This document shows, piece after piece, positions 51,759 to 61,243 of a DNA stretch of 64,000 bases. The notes below the pieces were generated by a model. It saw nothing but the letters and a program-made list of their open reading frames with translations. It had not been told where the DNA came from and did not search any database. Origin of the DNA: Bacillus sp. FJAT-26390 (GTDB taxonomy: Bacteria; Bacillota; Bacilli; Paenibacillales; Paenibacillaceae); NCBI RefSeq assembly GCF_001682865.1, contig NZ_MAQX01000001.1, positions 1,738,431 to 1,802,430 on the forward strand. The letters run 5' to 3'. How positions within the stretch are numbered: the stretch's first letter is position 1; each line of letters begins with the position of its first letter. Made by a program: the position numbers and the translations under genes.

Positions 51759-52475
51759 TTACTTAGGCACCTCAAGCTTATAGCCGACGCCCCATACGGT
51801 CGTAATCATCGATGCGGCATCGGGCGATACTTTGTTCAGCTTCTCGCGAAGCCGCTTCACATGCGTGTCGACCGTACGCAAATCTCCGAAAAACTCATAG
51901 TTCCAAACATCCTTAAGCAATTCCTCGCGCGAGAACACTTTATCCGGCGATACGGCCAAATAGTGAAGCAGCTCGTATTCCTTAGGCGTCAGGCTTACTT
52001 CCTGCCCGCCTGCGGTTACGCGGTGCGCATCATGCTCAATAACAAGATGCGGGAACACGATGTTGTTGCTCGAGTTAATTTCTTTTGTAAGAAATGCCGT
52101 TGCTGACGAGCGCCTCAAGATCGCCTTCACCCTGTAGATGACTTCGCGAGGGCTGAACGGCTTGACGACATAATCATCGGCTCCAACCTCAAAGCCCTGC
52201 ACACGGTTCATCTCTTCGCCTTTTGCGGTTAGCATGATGACAGGAGTTGCCTTCACTTGGCGCAGACGCGAGCACACTTCTACCCCATCGATTCCCGGAA
52301 GCATCACATCCAGCAAGATGAGCGCGTAATCGGTATTCGAGGCAAGCCTTAGTGCGGTTTCACCGTCTTCCGCCTCGTCGATCGTATAGCCTTCCTTCTC
52401 TAAATACATTTTGAGCAAACGACGAATGCGTTCTTCATCATCTACGACCAAAATACGGCTTGAATAATCAGACAT
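51759..52475 (-). CDS. resD: Response regulator ResD (OmpR family)
   Basis: 238 residues. Receiver domain with LVVDDEERIR, phosphoacceptor Asp in LILLDVMLPGIDG and Lys in YVVKPFSPRE; C-terminal winged helix with LTPKEYELLHYLAVSPDKVFSREELL and DTHVKRLREKL. Controls respiration genes, probably including this operon. Follows resC by 26 bases. Confidence 0.94.
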   Translation of the reverse strand: MSDYSSRILVVDDEERIRRLLKMYLEKEGYTIDEAEDGETALRLASNTDYALILLDVMLPGIDGVEVCSRLRQVKATPVIMLTAKGEEMNRVQGFEVGADDYVVKPFSPREVIYRVKAILRRSSATAFLTKEINSSNNIVFPHLVIEHDAHRVTAGGQEVSLTPKEYELLHYLAVSPDKVFSREELLKDVWNYEFFGDLRTVDTHVKRLREKLNKVSPDAASMITTVWGVGYKLEVPK

Positions 52476-52501
52476 AGGGCAATACTCCTCTCTATCTATA
52501 C

Positions 52502-53761
52502 CTAAACACCAGAATATGAATGTAACCCTGCTATGACGAGGTTAACCCCGACAAGCGTAAACAATACGACGACAAAGCCGATTACCGCAAGCCAAGCCGA
52601 CGGTTTGCCCTGCCAGCCCCGCGATAAGCGGAAATGCAAGTAGGCACTATAGTACAGCCATGTGATAAGCGCCCATACTTCCTTCGGATCCCAGCCCCAG
52701 AAGCGGCCCCAAGCAATGTTAGCCCAAATCATGGCAAAAATTAAAGCCCCTAACGTAAAGATTGGGAAACCGATCGCGATCGAGCGATAGCTGATTTCAT
52801 CCAAATCTTCCGGGTCAATCCCATCCATTACCGGGTGGATGACTGCCCCTAACGGTTTACGGAATACGAGGCGCAGCAAGCCGTAAAGCAATGTGCCTGC
52901 AATGATGGACCATACGACCGTATTCAGCTTCCTGCCGGAATTAGCGCCCGTCATCCATGAGGGAGCTTCGAAGAGAGCTTCTTTCATTCCGAGGAACGAA
53001 TCAAATTTTTCTGCTTCGCTGTTATACGGTTTAAAGATTGGCGGCAGCGTGTAAGCGACTGTCTCCGTCGTTGTCGATTCAATGCCTTTTGCATCGATGA
53101 TGGATTTCTCTTGTACGAATTGAGCCTCATAGCCCATTCCGCGGAAAGCGAACACTGCTACGATAAATCCGACGATCAGAATAATCGAATACAGGGAAAA
53201 CTCGACCCAGAACTGCGATCTTTTTGCTTCCTTTGTTTTCCCTTTAAAATCGACTACGCGCAGCAAATACATTAAACCGGCAGCAAACCCGACTGCAAAA
53301 AACGCTTCACCGAGTGCAGCTGTCGTTACATGCACCTTCAACCAATAGTTGTTGAGTGCCGGTATTAAGGGCTGTACCTCCTGTGGAAAAACAGAAGCGT
53401 AGGCTACGATGATAACCGTCAGCGGCAGCGAGAACATGCCGAGCAATGGTTTTCTGTAGATGCTGTATACGATTGTGAAAGCGATCATAATCGCCATTCC
53501 GAGAAAAGTCATAAATTCATACATATTGCTTGTTGGGATTTGACCGCTTCCTGCCCAGCGGGTGAAGAAGAAGGTCAAATGCGATGCGAGCCCCAGGCTC
53601 GATGTAATGAATGCAATCCGGCCCCAACGTTTCTCATGCTGCTTGGGATCACGGTTGCTCCATTTCTTACCCGCAATCGCGATCACATAAAACATAAAGG
53701 CAAAACAGTAAAGAAAGAATGCGACGATAAATGCGTCGCTGCTAAAATCGACTAAACTCAC
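52502..53761 (-). CDS. resC: Cytochrome c biogenesis protein ResC (CcsA/CcsB type)
   Basis: 419 residues, about eight membrane helices. The tryptophan-rich heme-handling motif WGRFWGWDPKEVW is near the C-terminus, with conserved His in LASHLTFFF and VHVTTAALGEAFFAVGF. With ResB it exports heme and joins it to apocytochrome c. Overlaps resB by 4 bases. Confidence 0.94.
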   Translation of the reverse strand: MSLVDFSSDAFIVAFFLYCFAFMFYVIAIAGKKWSNRDPKQHEKRWGRIAFITSSLGLASHLTFFFTRWAGSGQIPTSNMYEFMTFLGMAIMIAFTIVYSIYRKPLLGMFSLPLTVIIVAYASVFPQEVQPLIPALNNYWLKVHVTTAALGEAFFAVGFAAGLMYLLRVVDFKGKTKEAKRSQFWVEFSLYSIILIVGFIVAVFAFRGMGYEAQFVQEKSIIDAKGIESTTTETVAYTLPPIFKPYNSEAEKFDSFLGMKEALFEAPSWMTGANSGRKLNTVVWSIIAGTLLYGLLRLVFRKPLGAVIHPVMDGIDPEDLDEISYRSIAIGFPIFTLGALIFAMIWANIAWGRFWGWDPKEVWALITWLYYSAYLHFRLSRGWQGKPSAWLAVIGFVVVLFTLVGVNLVIAGLHSYSGV

Positions 53762-55422
53762 GCGTTGTTCCCTCCGTTATCAAGCGACTTCGGATCTACG
53801 GTTATCCCTATTTTTTGAAGCGCTCCCGCAACATCTGAACGCATACCGTACCAGTTTTTGTTTGTATGTGCGCCTAATGACAGCTCTCCGTCGTCGACGC
53901 GCAGCCAGATGCGGCGGTGCTGCCAATAAGACCCCATCAACAGTCCGATCATCGAGAAAGCTGCTCCAATCCATACATAAGGCAGTGCTTTGTCCATACG
54001 GACATTTAAGTAAGTGGATGCTTCAGAAAAGTCTACATTTTCCATCCCGTCAACCCGGATTTCAATCTTGTCCGAAATTCCGTGATTGATGGCATCCTGC
54101 GAAAATTTAACCTTATCCTTCTGCATAGGGAAATACATATAAGGCTCGCCCTCTGGAGCAAGTCCAGGCCCTTTGACCGTAAAGACGAAAGCCGGAGCGA
54201 TCGGGTCACGCGATAAGGTAGTTGGCTCACCATTGTCGCCAATTGCAAACTCCATGTAATTCGCATAGAGATCAAGCGTATACGGCCCAAGCTTATGCTG
54301 GAGCGCGGAGTCCTTCATCGGAAGATCGAACGGCCCGTATTTTTTGCCTGTTTCCTTATTCACGAGAACAGGATGAACCGCATTTAGGCGCGGCGTCGTA
54401 TCAAAATCGAATTGGTACAACTTCAACCCTTTGTACTTCAGCGGCTCATTCACGATAATATCGTGGCGCTTCACTTCTCTCAGCTCTGGCTTCTTCGTTT
54501 GGTCGGCGCAGTTGCTTACGCATTCGTATAAAACCGCTTTCGTTTCGAAAAGCTTGGCACGGGCTGTTCCCTTAAGCTTATCAGGCAGCTCATCGTCCTT
54601 GTAATACTCAACGGTAAACTTTTCGTTTTTGACAAAATAATTAGTATCCGCAATCTGCACCGTGTCGCCATCGGGAATCGTAATATAGCTATCCATCTGC
54701 CAGCTCGGTATGCTTCTTGCCAGTATAGCGAGCAGAAACAGAATTAGACCGATATGGTTGATGTAAGGTCCCCAGCGGCTAAAGCGGTTCTTCTCGGCAA
54801 GAAGCGCGGAGCCATCACGATGAATGCGGTATCCTCTGCGTTTCAGCTGTGCGCCGAACTTCTCCACCCATTGCTCAGCGTCACCTTCAATCGACTGCTT
54901 GTACACCGTTTTTTGACGATGGATGAACTGCAAATGCTTGCGAATTTGCTGCTTGCTTAGCGCCCGATAAAGCGGCAGCACCCGGTCAAGGCTGCAAATG
55001 ACAAGCGATGTGCCGATCATTACGAGCAAGCCGATAAACCACCAAGTTTCGTAGGTGTGCGACAAGCCGAACAAATAATACAATTTGCCGGGCAAGCCGT
55101 AGGTTTCCTCATAATAAACGGATGGATCAAAGTTATTTACAAAAGTGTTTTCTTGCGGGTATATCGTTCCGAGCATCGCGGTCATAAACGTGATCACAAT
55201 AAGGTAAATCGCGATTTTGACCGACGAGAAAAAATTCCAAATCTTATCGATGTAATTCGGATTGCTCTTCTGAGACCTGCGCGCTACCCCGTCATAACGC
55301 ATCTCAAGCGGCAGATCCGATACATCGTTGTTTTCGAGCGGCTTGCCGCAGCTCTCGCAAAGCACGGTACCGATCGCATTTTGATGTCCGCACTCGCATT
55401 TTGTGTTTTCAACCACCAACAC
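53758..55422 (-). CDS. resB: Cytochrome c biogenesis protein ResB
   Basis: 554 residues. N-terminal four-cysteine ribbon (KCECGHQNAIGTVLCESCGKPL), three early membrane helices (IAIYLIVITFMTAMLGTI, WFIGLLVMIGTSLVICSL, HIGLILFLLAILARS), a large external domain and a C-terminal helix (YVWIGAAFSMIGLLMGSYW). Start is a GTG at 55422, 7 bases after GGAGGT. Partner of ResC in system II cytochrome c assembly. Confidence 0.94.
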   Translation of the reverse strand: MLVVENTKCECGHQNAIGTVLCESCGKPLENNDVSDLPLEMRYDGVARRSQKSNPNYIDKIWNFFSSVKIAIYLIVITFMTAMLGTIYPQENTFVNNFDPSVYYEETYGLPGKLYYLFGLSHTYETWWFIGLLVMIGTSLVICSLDRVLPLYRALSKQQIRKHLQFIHRQKTVYKQSIEGDAEQWVEKFGAQLKRRGYRIHRDGSALLAEKNRFSRWGPYINHIGLILFLLAILARSIPSWQMDSYITIPDGDTVQIADTNYFVKNEKFTVEYYKDDELPDKLKGTARAKLFETKAVLYECVSNCADQTKKPELREVKRHDIIVNEPLKYKGLKLYQFDFDTTPRLNAVHPVLVNKETGKKYGPFDLPMKDSALQHKLGPYTLDLYANYMEFAIGDNGEPTTLSRDPIAPAFVFTVKGPGLAPEGEPYMYFPMQKDKVKFSQDAINHGISDKIEIRVDGMENVDFSEASTYLNVRMDKALPYVWIGAAFSMIGLLMGSYWQHRRIWLRVDDGELSLGAHTNKNWYGMRSDVAGALQKIGITVDPKSLDNGGNNA

Positions 55423-55433
55423 CGTAAAACCTC

Positions 55434-55964
55434 CTACAGCTGAAGAAGCCGTTCAATCCGTTCGTCAATTTCCACCTCTGTCATGCCGCCTACTTTTATC
55501 TCATTAATCGAACCGTCCGGTTTTATGAAAAAAGTAGTAGGGTATGACTTTAATCCGTAGCTGCGTTCCGTTTTACGATTCACGTCGCGCAAAATAGGAT
55601 AATTCAAATCAAAGCGGCGAACAAAATTGTTCACGGTTAACGTATCCTCGCTTAAATTAATCGCCAAGATAACGAGGCCTTGATCTTTCCATTTCGCATA
55701 TTGTCGTTCAAATTCCGGCATTTCCTTCACGCATGGCGGACAGAATGTGCCCCAAAAATTGACGACGACAGCTTTACCCTCATAGTCTGACAATTTCTGC
55801 GTTTTCCCCTCTAAGTCAACGAGCTCAAACGCCGGCGGCTTGCTGCCTTCCTTGAGAGGGCCTTTGTCATCCGCGGCAAATAAGGTAGATCCTATCGCAT
55901 ACCCACCTATGATCAAGACGGCAATCAAAATGACGATTTGTACCGTCTTGCGCGATTTTCCCAT
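55434..55964 (-). CDS. resA: Thiol-disulfide oxidoreductase ResA
   Basis: 176 residues. N-terminal anchor (IVILIAVLIIGGYAIGSTLF) and an external thioredoxin fold. Active site CPPC within FWGTFCPPCVKEMPEF; cis-proline in SYPTTFFI. Reduces the heme-binding cysteines of apocytochrome c. The active site is CPPC rather than the CEPC of B. subtilis ResA, which may shift its redox potential. ATG at 55964 after GGTGGTGA. First gene of the res operon. Confidence 0.93.
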   Translation of the reverse strand: MGKSRKTVQIVILIAVLIIGGYAIGSTLFAADDKGPLKEGSKPPAFELVDLEGKTQKLSDYEGKAVVVNFWGTFCPPCVKEMPEFERQYAKWKDQGLVILAINLSEDTLTVNNFVRRFDLNYPILRDVNRKTERSYGLKSYPTTFFIKPDGSINEIKVGGMTEVEIDERIERLLQL

Positions 55965-56051
55965 AATTAAATTCACCACCAGCTTCTTTCTATACAGCCA
56001 CGAATATTACCATTATAACGAAAAGTCGACGGCAATTACTGCCGCCGTCGA

Positions 56052-56798
56052 TTACTTTTTATGAACTTTATGTGTCTTGTTTTGCGCTATTGCTAGCAGT
56101 TCTTTGATTTCCTGCGGCGTTAAATGGCGATACTTGCCTCGGCCTAGATTCTCCAGTCCAACCTCGCCAAAACGAATGCGCTTCAGTCTGATTACCTTAT
56201 GTCCAATCGCTTCAAACATACGGCGAACCTGACGGTTGCGTCCTTCGAAAATCGTAATCGTAATCGTCGCTTCATTACCTTCCGTATCCACATCATGATA
56301 CTCTACCTCGGCAGGAGCGGTCATGCCGTCCTCCAGCTTAATGCCCTTCTGAAGCTGCTCAAGCGCGGTTCCATGAGGAACACCTTTGACGGTAGCGCGA
56401 TAGGTTTTCGGTACGTGATGGCTCGGATGTGTTAACAAATTGGCGAATTCGCCGTCATTCGTTAGAATTAGAAGTCCTTCCGTATCGTAATCCAATCGAC
56501 CGACGGGATATACTCTCTCTTTGATGCCTGGCAGGAAATCAGCAACCACTTTGCGGCCTTGCGGGTCTTTGGCGCTTGTTATGACTCCCTTAGATTTGTT
56601 AAGCATGAGATAGAGCTTCTTCTCGCTCCGGATCGGCTTGCCGTTAACCGTAATGGTATCGACAGCAGGATCTGCTTTGACGCCAAGCGTCGTCACCTTC
56701 TCACCATTAACCTCAATCATGCCAGCCAAAATCATTTCTTCACATTTGCGACGGGATGCGACTCCCGCAGCGGCTAATACCTTCTGTAAACGTTCCAA
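56052..56798 (-). CDS. rluB: 23S rRNA pseudouridine synthase, RluB family
   Basis: 248 residues. N-terminal S4 domain (ERLQKVLAAAGVASRRKCEEMILAGMIEVNG) and catalytic domain with VGRLDYDTEGLLILTNDGE (catalytic Asp) and EGRNRQVRRMFEAIGHKVIRLKRIRFG. Start is a TTG at 56798 with GAGGTG 6 bases upstream, which matches the usual MERLQK start. Confidence 0.95.
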   Translation of the reverse strand: MERLQKVLAAAGVASRRKCEEMILAGMIEVNGEKVTTLGVKADPAVDTITVNGKPIRSEKKLYLMLNKSKGVITSAKDPQGRKVVADFLPGIKERVYPVGRLDYDTEGLLILTNDGEFANLLTHPSHHVPKTYRATVKGVPHGTALEQLQKGIKLEDGMTAPAEVEYHDVDTEGNEATITITIFEGRNRQVRRMFEAIGHKVIRLKRIRFGEVGLENLGRGKYRHLTPQEIKELLAIAQNKTHKVHKK

Positions 56799-56852
56799 TG
56801 CTTTCACCTCAATCTCCATCATAACGATATGAAGAACAAAGTACAAGCTTCA

Positions 56853-57398
56853 CTATCCGAATATGTATATGCAAATGAAAATCGCTGCAAAAAAACCGAC
56901 CAAATCCGAAAATAATCCTACTTTTAGTGCATAACGCGTTCGACGAATGCCAATAGCTCCAAAATAAACGGTAAGCACATAAAGGGTTGTATCCGTGCTG
57001 CCTTGAATGGTGGAAGCTATTCTCCCGATCATGGAATCCGGCCCAAAGTTTTGAATGAGATCGGTAGTGAAGGCAAGCGAACCCGCTCCGGTGAGCGGCC
57101 TCAAAATGCCGAGTGGGAGCACCTCGCTTGGAATGCCCACATAATCGAATAAAGGCCTAACGGCAGATAGCATCAATTCTAAAGCTCCCGATGCGCGGAA
57201 CATGCTGATAGCAACCATCATGCCAACCAAATGAGGAATAATGTTAATGGCTGTCCCAAAACCGTCTTTCGCGCCTTCGACAAACGTTTCATAGACGGGC
57301 ACTTTGCGTCTGAGAGCTGCATAAAGCGGAATAAATACGATAATGGCAGGAATCATCCACGCGGATAAGCTGGTAAATACACTATACAACCGTCTCAC
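56853..57398 (-). CDS. spmB: Spore maturation protein B
   Basis: 181-residue polytopic membrane protein of the nucleoside-recognition (Gate) family: GTAINIIPHLVGMMVAISMFRASGALE, RPLTGAGSLAFTTDLI and GPDSMIGRIASTIQGSTDTTLYVL. Needed with SpmA for spore core dehydration. Overlaps spmA by 17 bases. Confidence 0.95.
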   Translation of the reverse strand: MRRLYSVFTSLSAWMIPAIIVFIPLYAALRRKVPVYETFVEGAKDGFGTAINIIPHLVGMMVAISMFRASGALELMLSAVRPLFDYVGIPSEVLPLGILRPLTGAGSLAFTTDLIQNFGPDSMIGRIASTIQGSTDTTLYVLTVYFGAIGIRRTRYALKVGLFSDLVGFFAAIFICIYIFG

Positions 57399-58041
57399 CT
57401 CCCGCGGCAGGAAGCGCCCCCTTCATATTCGTAGGACCGGAAAGCGTTGGCGTAATTGGCGGCGGCGGCGATTTCCTTCTATACCAGCGGTCAGCAAGGA
57501 TGGCAGCGGTGGTGGCTACGAATGTAGCAGCCAATGTCGTGCCTATTATCTCGGCTGGGTTAGCCGATCCATAGTTCATCCGAATGGCGATGAGAGTGGT
57601 CGGAATGATCGTTATACTGGATGTATTAAGCGCTAGCAGCGTACACATCGCCGGGGTTGCCGTGGCTGGATCAGGATTCAGCTTTTGCAGCTCCTGCATC
57701 GCTTTTATTCCCATAGGGGTAGCCGCATTCCCAAGCCCAAACAGATTAGCGCTCAAGTTGCTCATGATGTATCCGATAGCGGGATGATTGCGGGGAACGT
57801 CAGGAAATAACATACGCACGATTGGTCCTAGCATGCGAGCTAATTTTTGAAGCAATCCGGCGTCCTCCGCAATCCGCATCATTCCAAGCCAAAATACCAT
57901 AATGCTAATTAAGCCAAAGCTCACGGTGACCCCTGATTTGGCTCCTTCGAAAGCAGCTTGCGTCACCGCATCCATCTTGCCGGTTGCCGCAGCTACAACT
58001 ACGCTCGCTACGATGAAAAACAACCAAATCCAGTTAACCAT
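57382..58041 (-). CDS. spmA: Spore maturation protein A
   Basis: 219-residue membrane protein of the same Gate family: ISIMVFWLGMMRIAEDAGLLQKLARMLGPIVRMLFPDVP and LSANLFGLGNAATPMGIKAMQEL. Acts with SpmB; the order dacB-spmA-spmB is the usual sporulation operon. Confidence 0.95.
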   Translation of the reverse strand: MVNWIWLFFIVASVVVAAATGKMDAVTQAAFEGAKSGVTVSFGLISIMVFWLGMMRIAEDAGLLQKLARMLGPIVRMLFPDVPRNHPAIGYIMSNLSANLFGLGNAATPMGIKAMQELQKLNPDPATATPAMCTLLALNTSSITIIPTTLIAIRMNYGSANPAEIIGTTLAATFVATTAAILADRWYRRKSPPPPITPTLSGPTNMKGALPAAGGETVV

Positions 58042-58107
58042 CTATGCCGCCTCCCCATTTGCAACATTGCTTTAATAGACATGAAGCGTCTCCCTCGCCG
58101 GCATGTC

Positions 58108-59298
58108 CTAATGATCAAATAATGCGTCTAACACCTTCGATATGGACTTGGCCAATTTCCCGCGATCATCATTCGCAGACGCTTTTTTGAATTCCTCTAA
58201 CGATTGCATAACATGCAATGATTTCGTCGGAAGCTGAAGCCTGCTGCTAGCAACGTCATAGACCGGTACTGCGCCTATCCGATTTTCATTCATATACCAC
58301 TCCAACATGCCGCGTTCGCCAAACGTGTAGCGCATCGATTCCATATCGTGAAGAACCAGTCGCGACTGAACTGTTTGTAACTCTTCCTCTGCAAGCGGAT
58401 ATTTGAATGATTGGCCAACCGCGTAAGGATAACCCGCAATCGTTTGTCCTTTTGCGGCTATTTCCTGCAACGGGTAGTTGCCAAAACCCCAATCCAGCAT
58501 CTTGCGGTGATCCGACCAATCATCGCTGTCATTGATGGTTACGGCTGCGAGCTGCTGGCCTTGCCTGGTTGCCGAGCTGACTAAACAGCGCAGCGATTTC
58601 TTCGTATAGCCGGTTTTCACGCCATCTGCTCCTTCGTACATCGAGAGCATTTTGTTTTTGTTTTTATAGCTGTATTCCCAGTTGTCGTGCGGATTAGGCA
58701 CATTTTTCTCCTTCGTGCTTACGATTTCTGCGAACACTTCATTTTTCAGCGCATACGCGGTAAGCTTGGCCAAATCATTTGCAGAAGAAAAATGCCCTTC
58801 CTCATCAAGCCCATGCGGATTTTTAAATTGCGTATGCTCCAGTCCAAGAAAGGTTGCTTTCTCGTTCATGAGATGCACGAAGCCCTCTTCGGTGCCACCT
58901 ACATGCTCAGCAATTGCAGTTGCTGCGTCGTTGCCGGATCTAAGCATAAGTCCATACAGCATGTTGAGAAGGCTCATTTCTTCGCCAAGCTGAAGATAGA
59001 TGGATGACCCTTCCTTGCCTACCGCACGTTTGCTTGTCTTCACCATATCCGTCAGCTTTCCATGATCAATAGCCACGATTGCTGTCATTATCTTTGTCAG
59101 GCTTGCAATTCTCATCGATGTATCGCCATTAGCGCTGTACAGCAATCTGCCAGACTCTACATCAATCAGCGCCGAAGCCTTCGCATTCGTATGTAGCGGA
59201 CCAGGCTTGGCGCTTACAGCAGGCCACTGGCTGGTCCCAACCAACAAGACTGCCAATAAACCTATTGCAGCAATCCGCCGCAGCTTTTTGGAATACAT
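58108..59298 (-). CDS. dacB: D-alanyl-D-alanine carboxypeptidase, sporulation type
   Basis: 396 residues. Signal peptide at the start (IAAIGLLAVLLVGTSQWPAVSA). Penicillin-binding motifs SLTK (IASLTKIM), SGN (LRSGNDAA) and KTG (VKTGYTKKS). C-terminal extension as in low-molecular-weight PBPs. In spores it trims cortex peptide side chains. ATG at 59298 with AGAGGGG upstream; a longer frame reaches into the intergenic terminator and is not used. Confidence 0.93.
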   Translation of the reverse strand: MYSKKLRRIAAIGLLAVLLVGTSQWPAVSAKPGPLHTNAKASALIDVESGRLLYSANGDTSMRIASLTKIMTAIVAIDHGKLTDMVKTSKRAVGKEGSSIYLQLGEEMSLLNMLYGLMLRSGNDAATAIAEHVGGTEEGFVHLMNEKATFLGLEHTQFKNPHGLDEEGHFSSANDLAKLTAYALKNEVFAEIVSTKEKNVPNPHDNWEYSYKNKNKMLSMYEGADGVKTGYTKKSLRCLVSSATRQGQQLAAVTINDSDDWSDHRKMLDWGFGNYPLQEIAAKGQTIAGYPYAVGQSFKYPLAEEELQTVQSRLVLHDMESMRYTFGERGMLEWYMNENRIGAVPVYDVASSRLQLPTKSLHVMQSLEEFKKASANDDRGKLAKSISKVLDALFDH

Positions 59299-59399
59299 GT
59301 TTATGCTTGCCCCTCTCGCAGCGTTAGTAGGTAAAGCTTCTGCTCGTATATTCCAGTATATGCCTGTACATGTTGCTCTAGACGAAATTAAGCTAACAA

Positions 59400-59427
59400 A
59401 AAATGAAAAACTGCCCTCTCGGGCAGT
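59400..59427 (-). terminator. gerW terminator
   Basis: ACTGCCC/GGGCAGT (59410-59416 with 59421-59427), GAGA loop on the minus strand, then TTTTCATTTTTT. Separates gerW from dacB. Confidence 0.85.
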
Positions 59428-59431
59428 TCTG

Positions 59432-59917
59432 TCATAAGAGGTGATCGTTAGCTTCGACACGTCCGCTGATTACGCTAGTTGACGGATCGCTATATGCTGC
59501 TGTATTAATGGGCTGCTTCATCATGGATTGAAGCTTGTCGAACACATGCGGAGCAGAATCGATAACACGCTCAAGCAGATGCGTTTGATTATCGAGCGGA
59601 ACGATTTTTACGCCGTGTGTGCCGACGACCAAAAAAGCGATTGGCGTAATCGATACGCCGCCGCCGCTGCCGCCGCCAAACGGCATCGATACGGAAGCAT
59701 GCTGTGCATCGGAATTTGATCCATTCTTATGGTCGGCATCATCTAATCGAATGTCACTGCCGCCTGCCACAAATCCAAAGCCCACTTTGGAGATCGGCAT
59801 GATAATGCTGCCGTCCGGCGTTTGAACAGGATCACCTACGATTGTATTGACGTCAACCATTTCTTTAATATTTTCCATTGCGGTTTGCATTAAGCCTTGA
59901 ATAGGATGTTCTGCCAT
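59432..59917 (-). CDS. gerW: Spore germination protein GerW (YtfJ)
   Basis: 161 residues. AEHPIQGLMQTAMENIKEMVDVNTIVGDP at the start, GSIIMPISKVGFGFVAGGSD and a glycine-rich FGGGSGGGVSITPIAFLVV core are the YtfJ family marks. Needed for germination with L-alanine in Bacillus. AAAGGAGG sets the ATG at 59917, which overlaps the DUF2953 gene by 28 bases. Confidence 0.93.
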   Translation of the reverse strand: MAEHPIQGLMQTAMENIKEMVDVNTIVGDPVQTPDGSIIMPISKVGFGFVAGGSDIRLDDADHKNGSNSDAQHASVSMPFGGGSGGGVSITPIAFLVVGTHGVKIVPLDNQTHLLERVIDSAPHVFDKLQSMMKQPINTAAYSDPSTSVISGRVEANDHLL

Positions 59918-60585
59918 GCTTTGACGCCTCCTTTCAATTTCCTCATCCGAACTGAAAGCTGTAGCCCGGCAAGAATAGCATAACCGAAGCGTATTTGAGC
60001 TATGCATGACCACTCTGTTCGAAAGGAAGATCCCTGATAAACAGGCTGCACGGTCATTTTCGGCTCCGTCTTCAGCTTAACCATTTGGGATAAGACGCCG
60101 ATGATCGATGTTTTCACAGACCACACCGCTCCCGTCGTCATGGCTGTCCACATCGCATCTCCCGTTCCTACCGATGTTGTCCAATTCCATTCCACCAAAC
60201 TAACCTTAGTTAGCGTCTGCCTAACCCAGCCCTTTAAATTTCGGGTCATTTGCAACACATGCTTGAATTTATCGATGCCTTTTATTACTTTTTCCGCATC
60301 GATGTCCTCGTAATACTGCGACCAAGTGTCCGTTGATACATTCGTTTTTGAAACCTGCTCCTTCAGTTGGACAGATGTACCGGTAAATCGAATAATGGGC
60401 ACCTTGAATCGGTAGTGAATGATTCCGTAAAGTGCTCTTATATTCAATTCAATATCATCGTTGTCTCCAAGTCTCCGCAAATGCCCGTTTATAACGACCC
60501 GAGAGCTAAAGATAAGCACAAAAATGAGCAAAAAAAAGAGACCGGCCGCCGTTATCCAACCGTAAGGGTAACTGAGCATCATCAT
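59890..60585 (-). CDS. DUF2953 membrane-anchored protein (YtfI-like)
   Basis: 231 residues. N-terminal helix (WITAAGLFFLLIFVLIFSS), then a beta-rich domain with the DUF2953 opening (DDIELNIRALYGIIHYRFKVPIIRF), and FRTEWSCIAQIRFGYAILAGLQL near the end. Coupled to gerW, as ytfI is to ytfJ in Bacillus. Probably sporulation-linked; role unknown. Confidence 0.85.
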   Translation of the reverse strand: MMMLSYPYGWITAAGLFFLLIFVLIFSSRVVINGHLRRLGDNDDIELNIRALYGIIHYRFKVPIIRFTGTSVQLKEQVSKTNVSTDTWSQYYEDIDAEKVIKGIDKFKHVLQMTRNLKGWVRQTLTKVSLVEWNWTTSVGTGDAMWTAMTTGAVWSVKTSIIGVLSQMVKLKTEPKMTVQPVYQGSSFRTEWSCIAQIRFGYAILAGLQLSVRMRKLKGGVKAWQNILFKA

Positions 60586-60640
60586 GCTTCCTCCGTTTCC
60601 CTCATATGGGTTGAATATAGTATGACCCGGCGGTCAAATC

Positions 60641-61243
60641 TCATTCTTTTATTTCTTCAATTGTCATCTGCCTGCCATCCAATCGCTCGAATAGCAGCTG
60701 CGTTTGTTCTTCAAGCGCGTCATCCAGATCTACGTTTCCTGGTTCTGGAAGCTCCTTGATCGAAGGTAAACCAAAATAATCTAAAAATGATTTCGTTGTG
60801 CCGTACAAAATTGGACGGCCGATCTGCTCGGCGCGGCCGACCTCCTCGATCAAATCTTTGGATACAAGCGACTGAATCGCTCTGTCGCTCTTTACGCCAC
60901 GGATCTCTTCGATCGATATTCGAGTAATCGGCTGGCGATAGGCGACAATCGACAACGTCTCTAATGCCGCTTGCGAGAGCTGTGAGCGCGTAGGCGTGTA
61001 AGCCATCCGCTCAAAATAAGGAGCATGCTCCAAATGCGTCGTTAACCGGTAAGAAGCGGCTACCTCGGCGATTTGAATGCCGCGTCCCTCACGCTCCAAG
61101 TCCCGCTGCAAATCATAAACCAAATCCGAGGCAAGCTCGGCATCCAGCTCCAAAATATCGGCGAGCTGCCGCTTCGTCAATCCCTCATCACCTGCCATGA
61201 ACAGCAAGCCCTCAATAATCGTCTTCAACTTCTGATAATCCAA
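60641..61243 (-). CDS. scpB: Segregation and condensation protein B
   Basis: About 200 residues of two winged-helix domains (KTIIEGLLFMAGDEGLTKRQLADILEL; QAALETLSIVAYRQPITRISIEEIRGVKSDRAI). Kleisin-associated subunit of the SMC complex. A TTG at 61243 is preferred (AGGAGA upstream; fits family N-terminus); the ATG at 61285 lies deeper in scpA and has no site. Overlaps the scpA end. Confidence 0.94.
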   Translation of the reverse strand: MDYQKLKTIIEGLLFMAGDEGLTKRQLADILELDAELASDLVYDLQRDLEREGRGIQIAEVAASYRLTTHLEHAPYFERMAYTPTRSQLSQAALETLSIVAYRQPITRISIEEIRGVKSDRAIQSLVSKDLIEEVGRAEQIGRPILYGTTKSFLDYFGLPSIKELPEPGNVDLDDALEEQTQLLFERLDGRQMTIEEIKE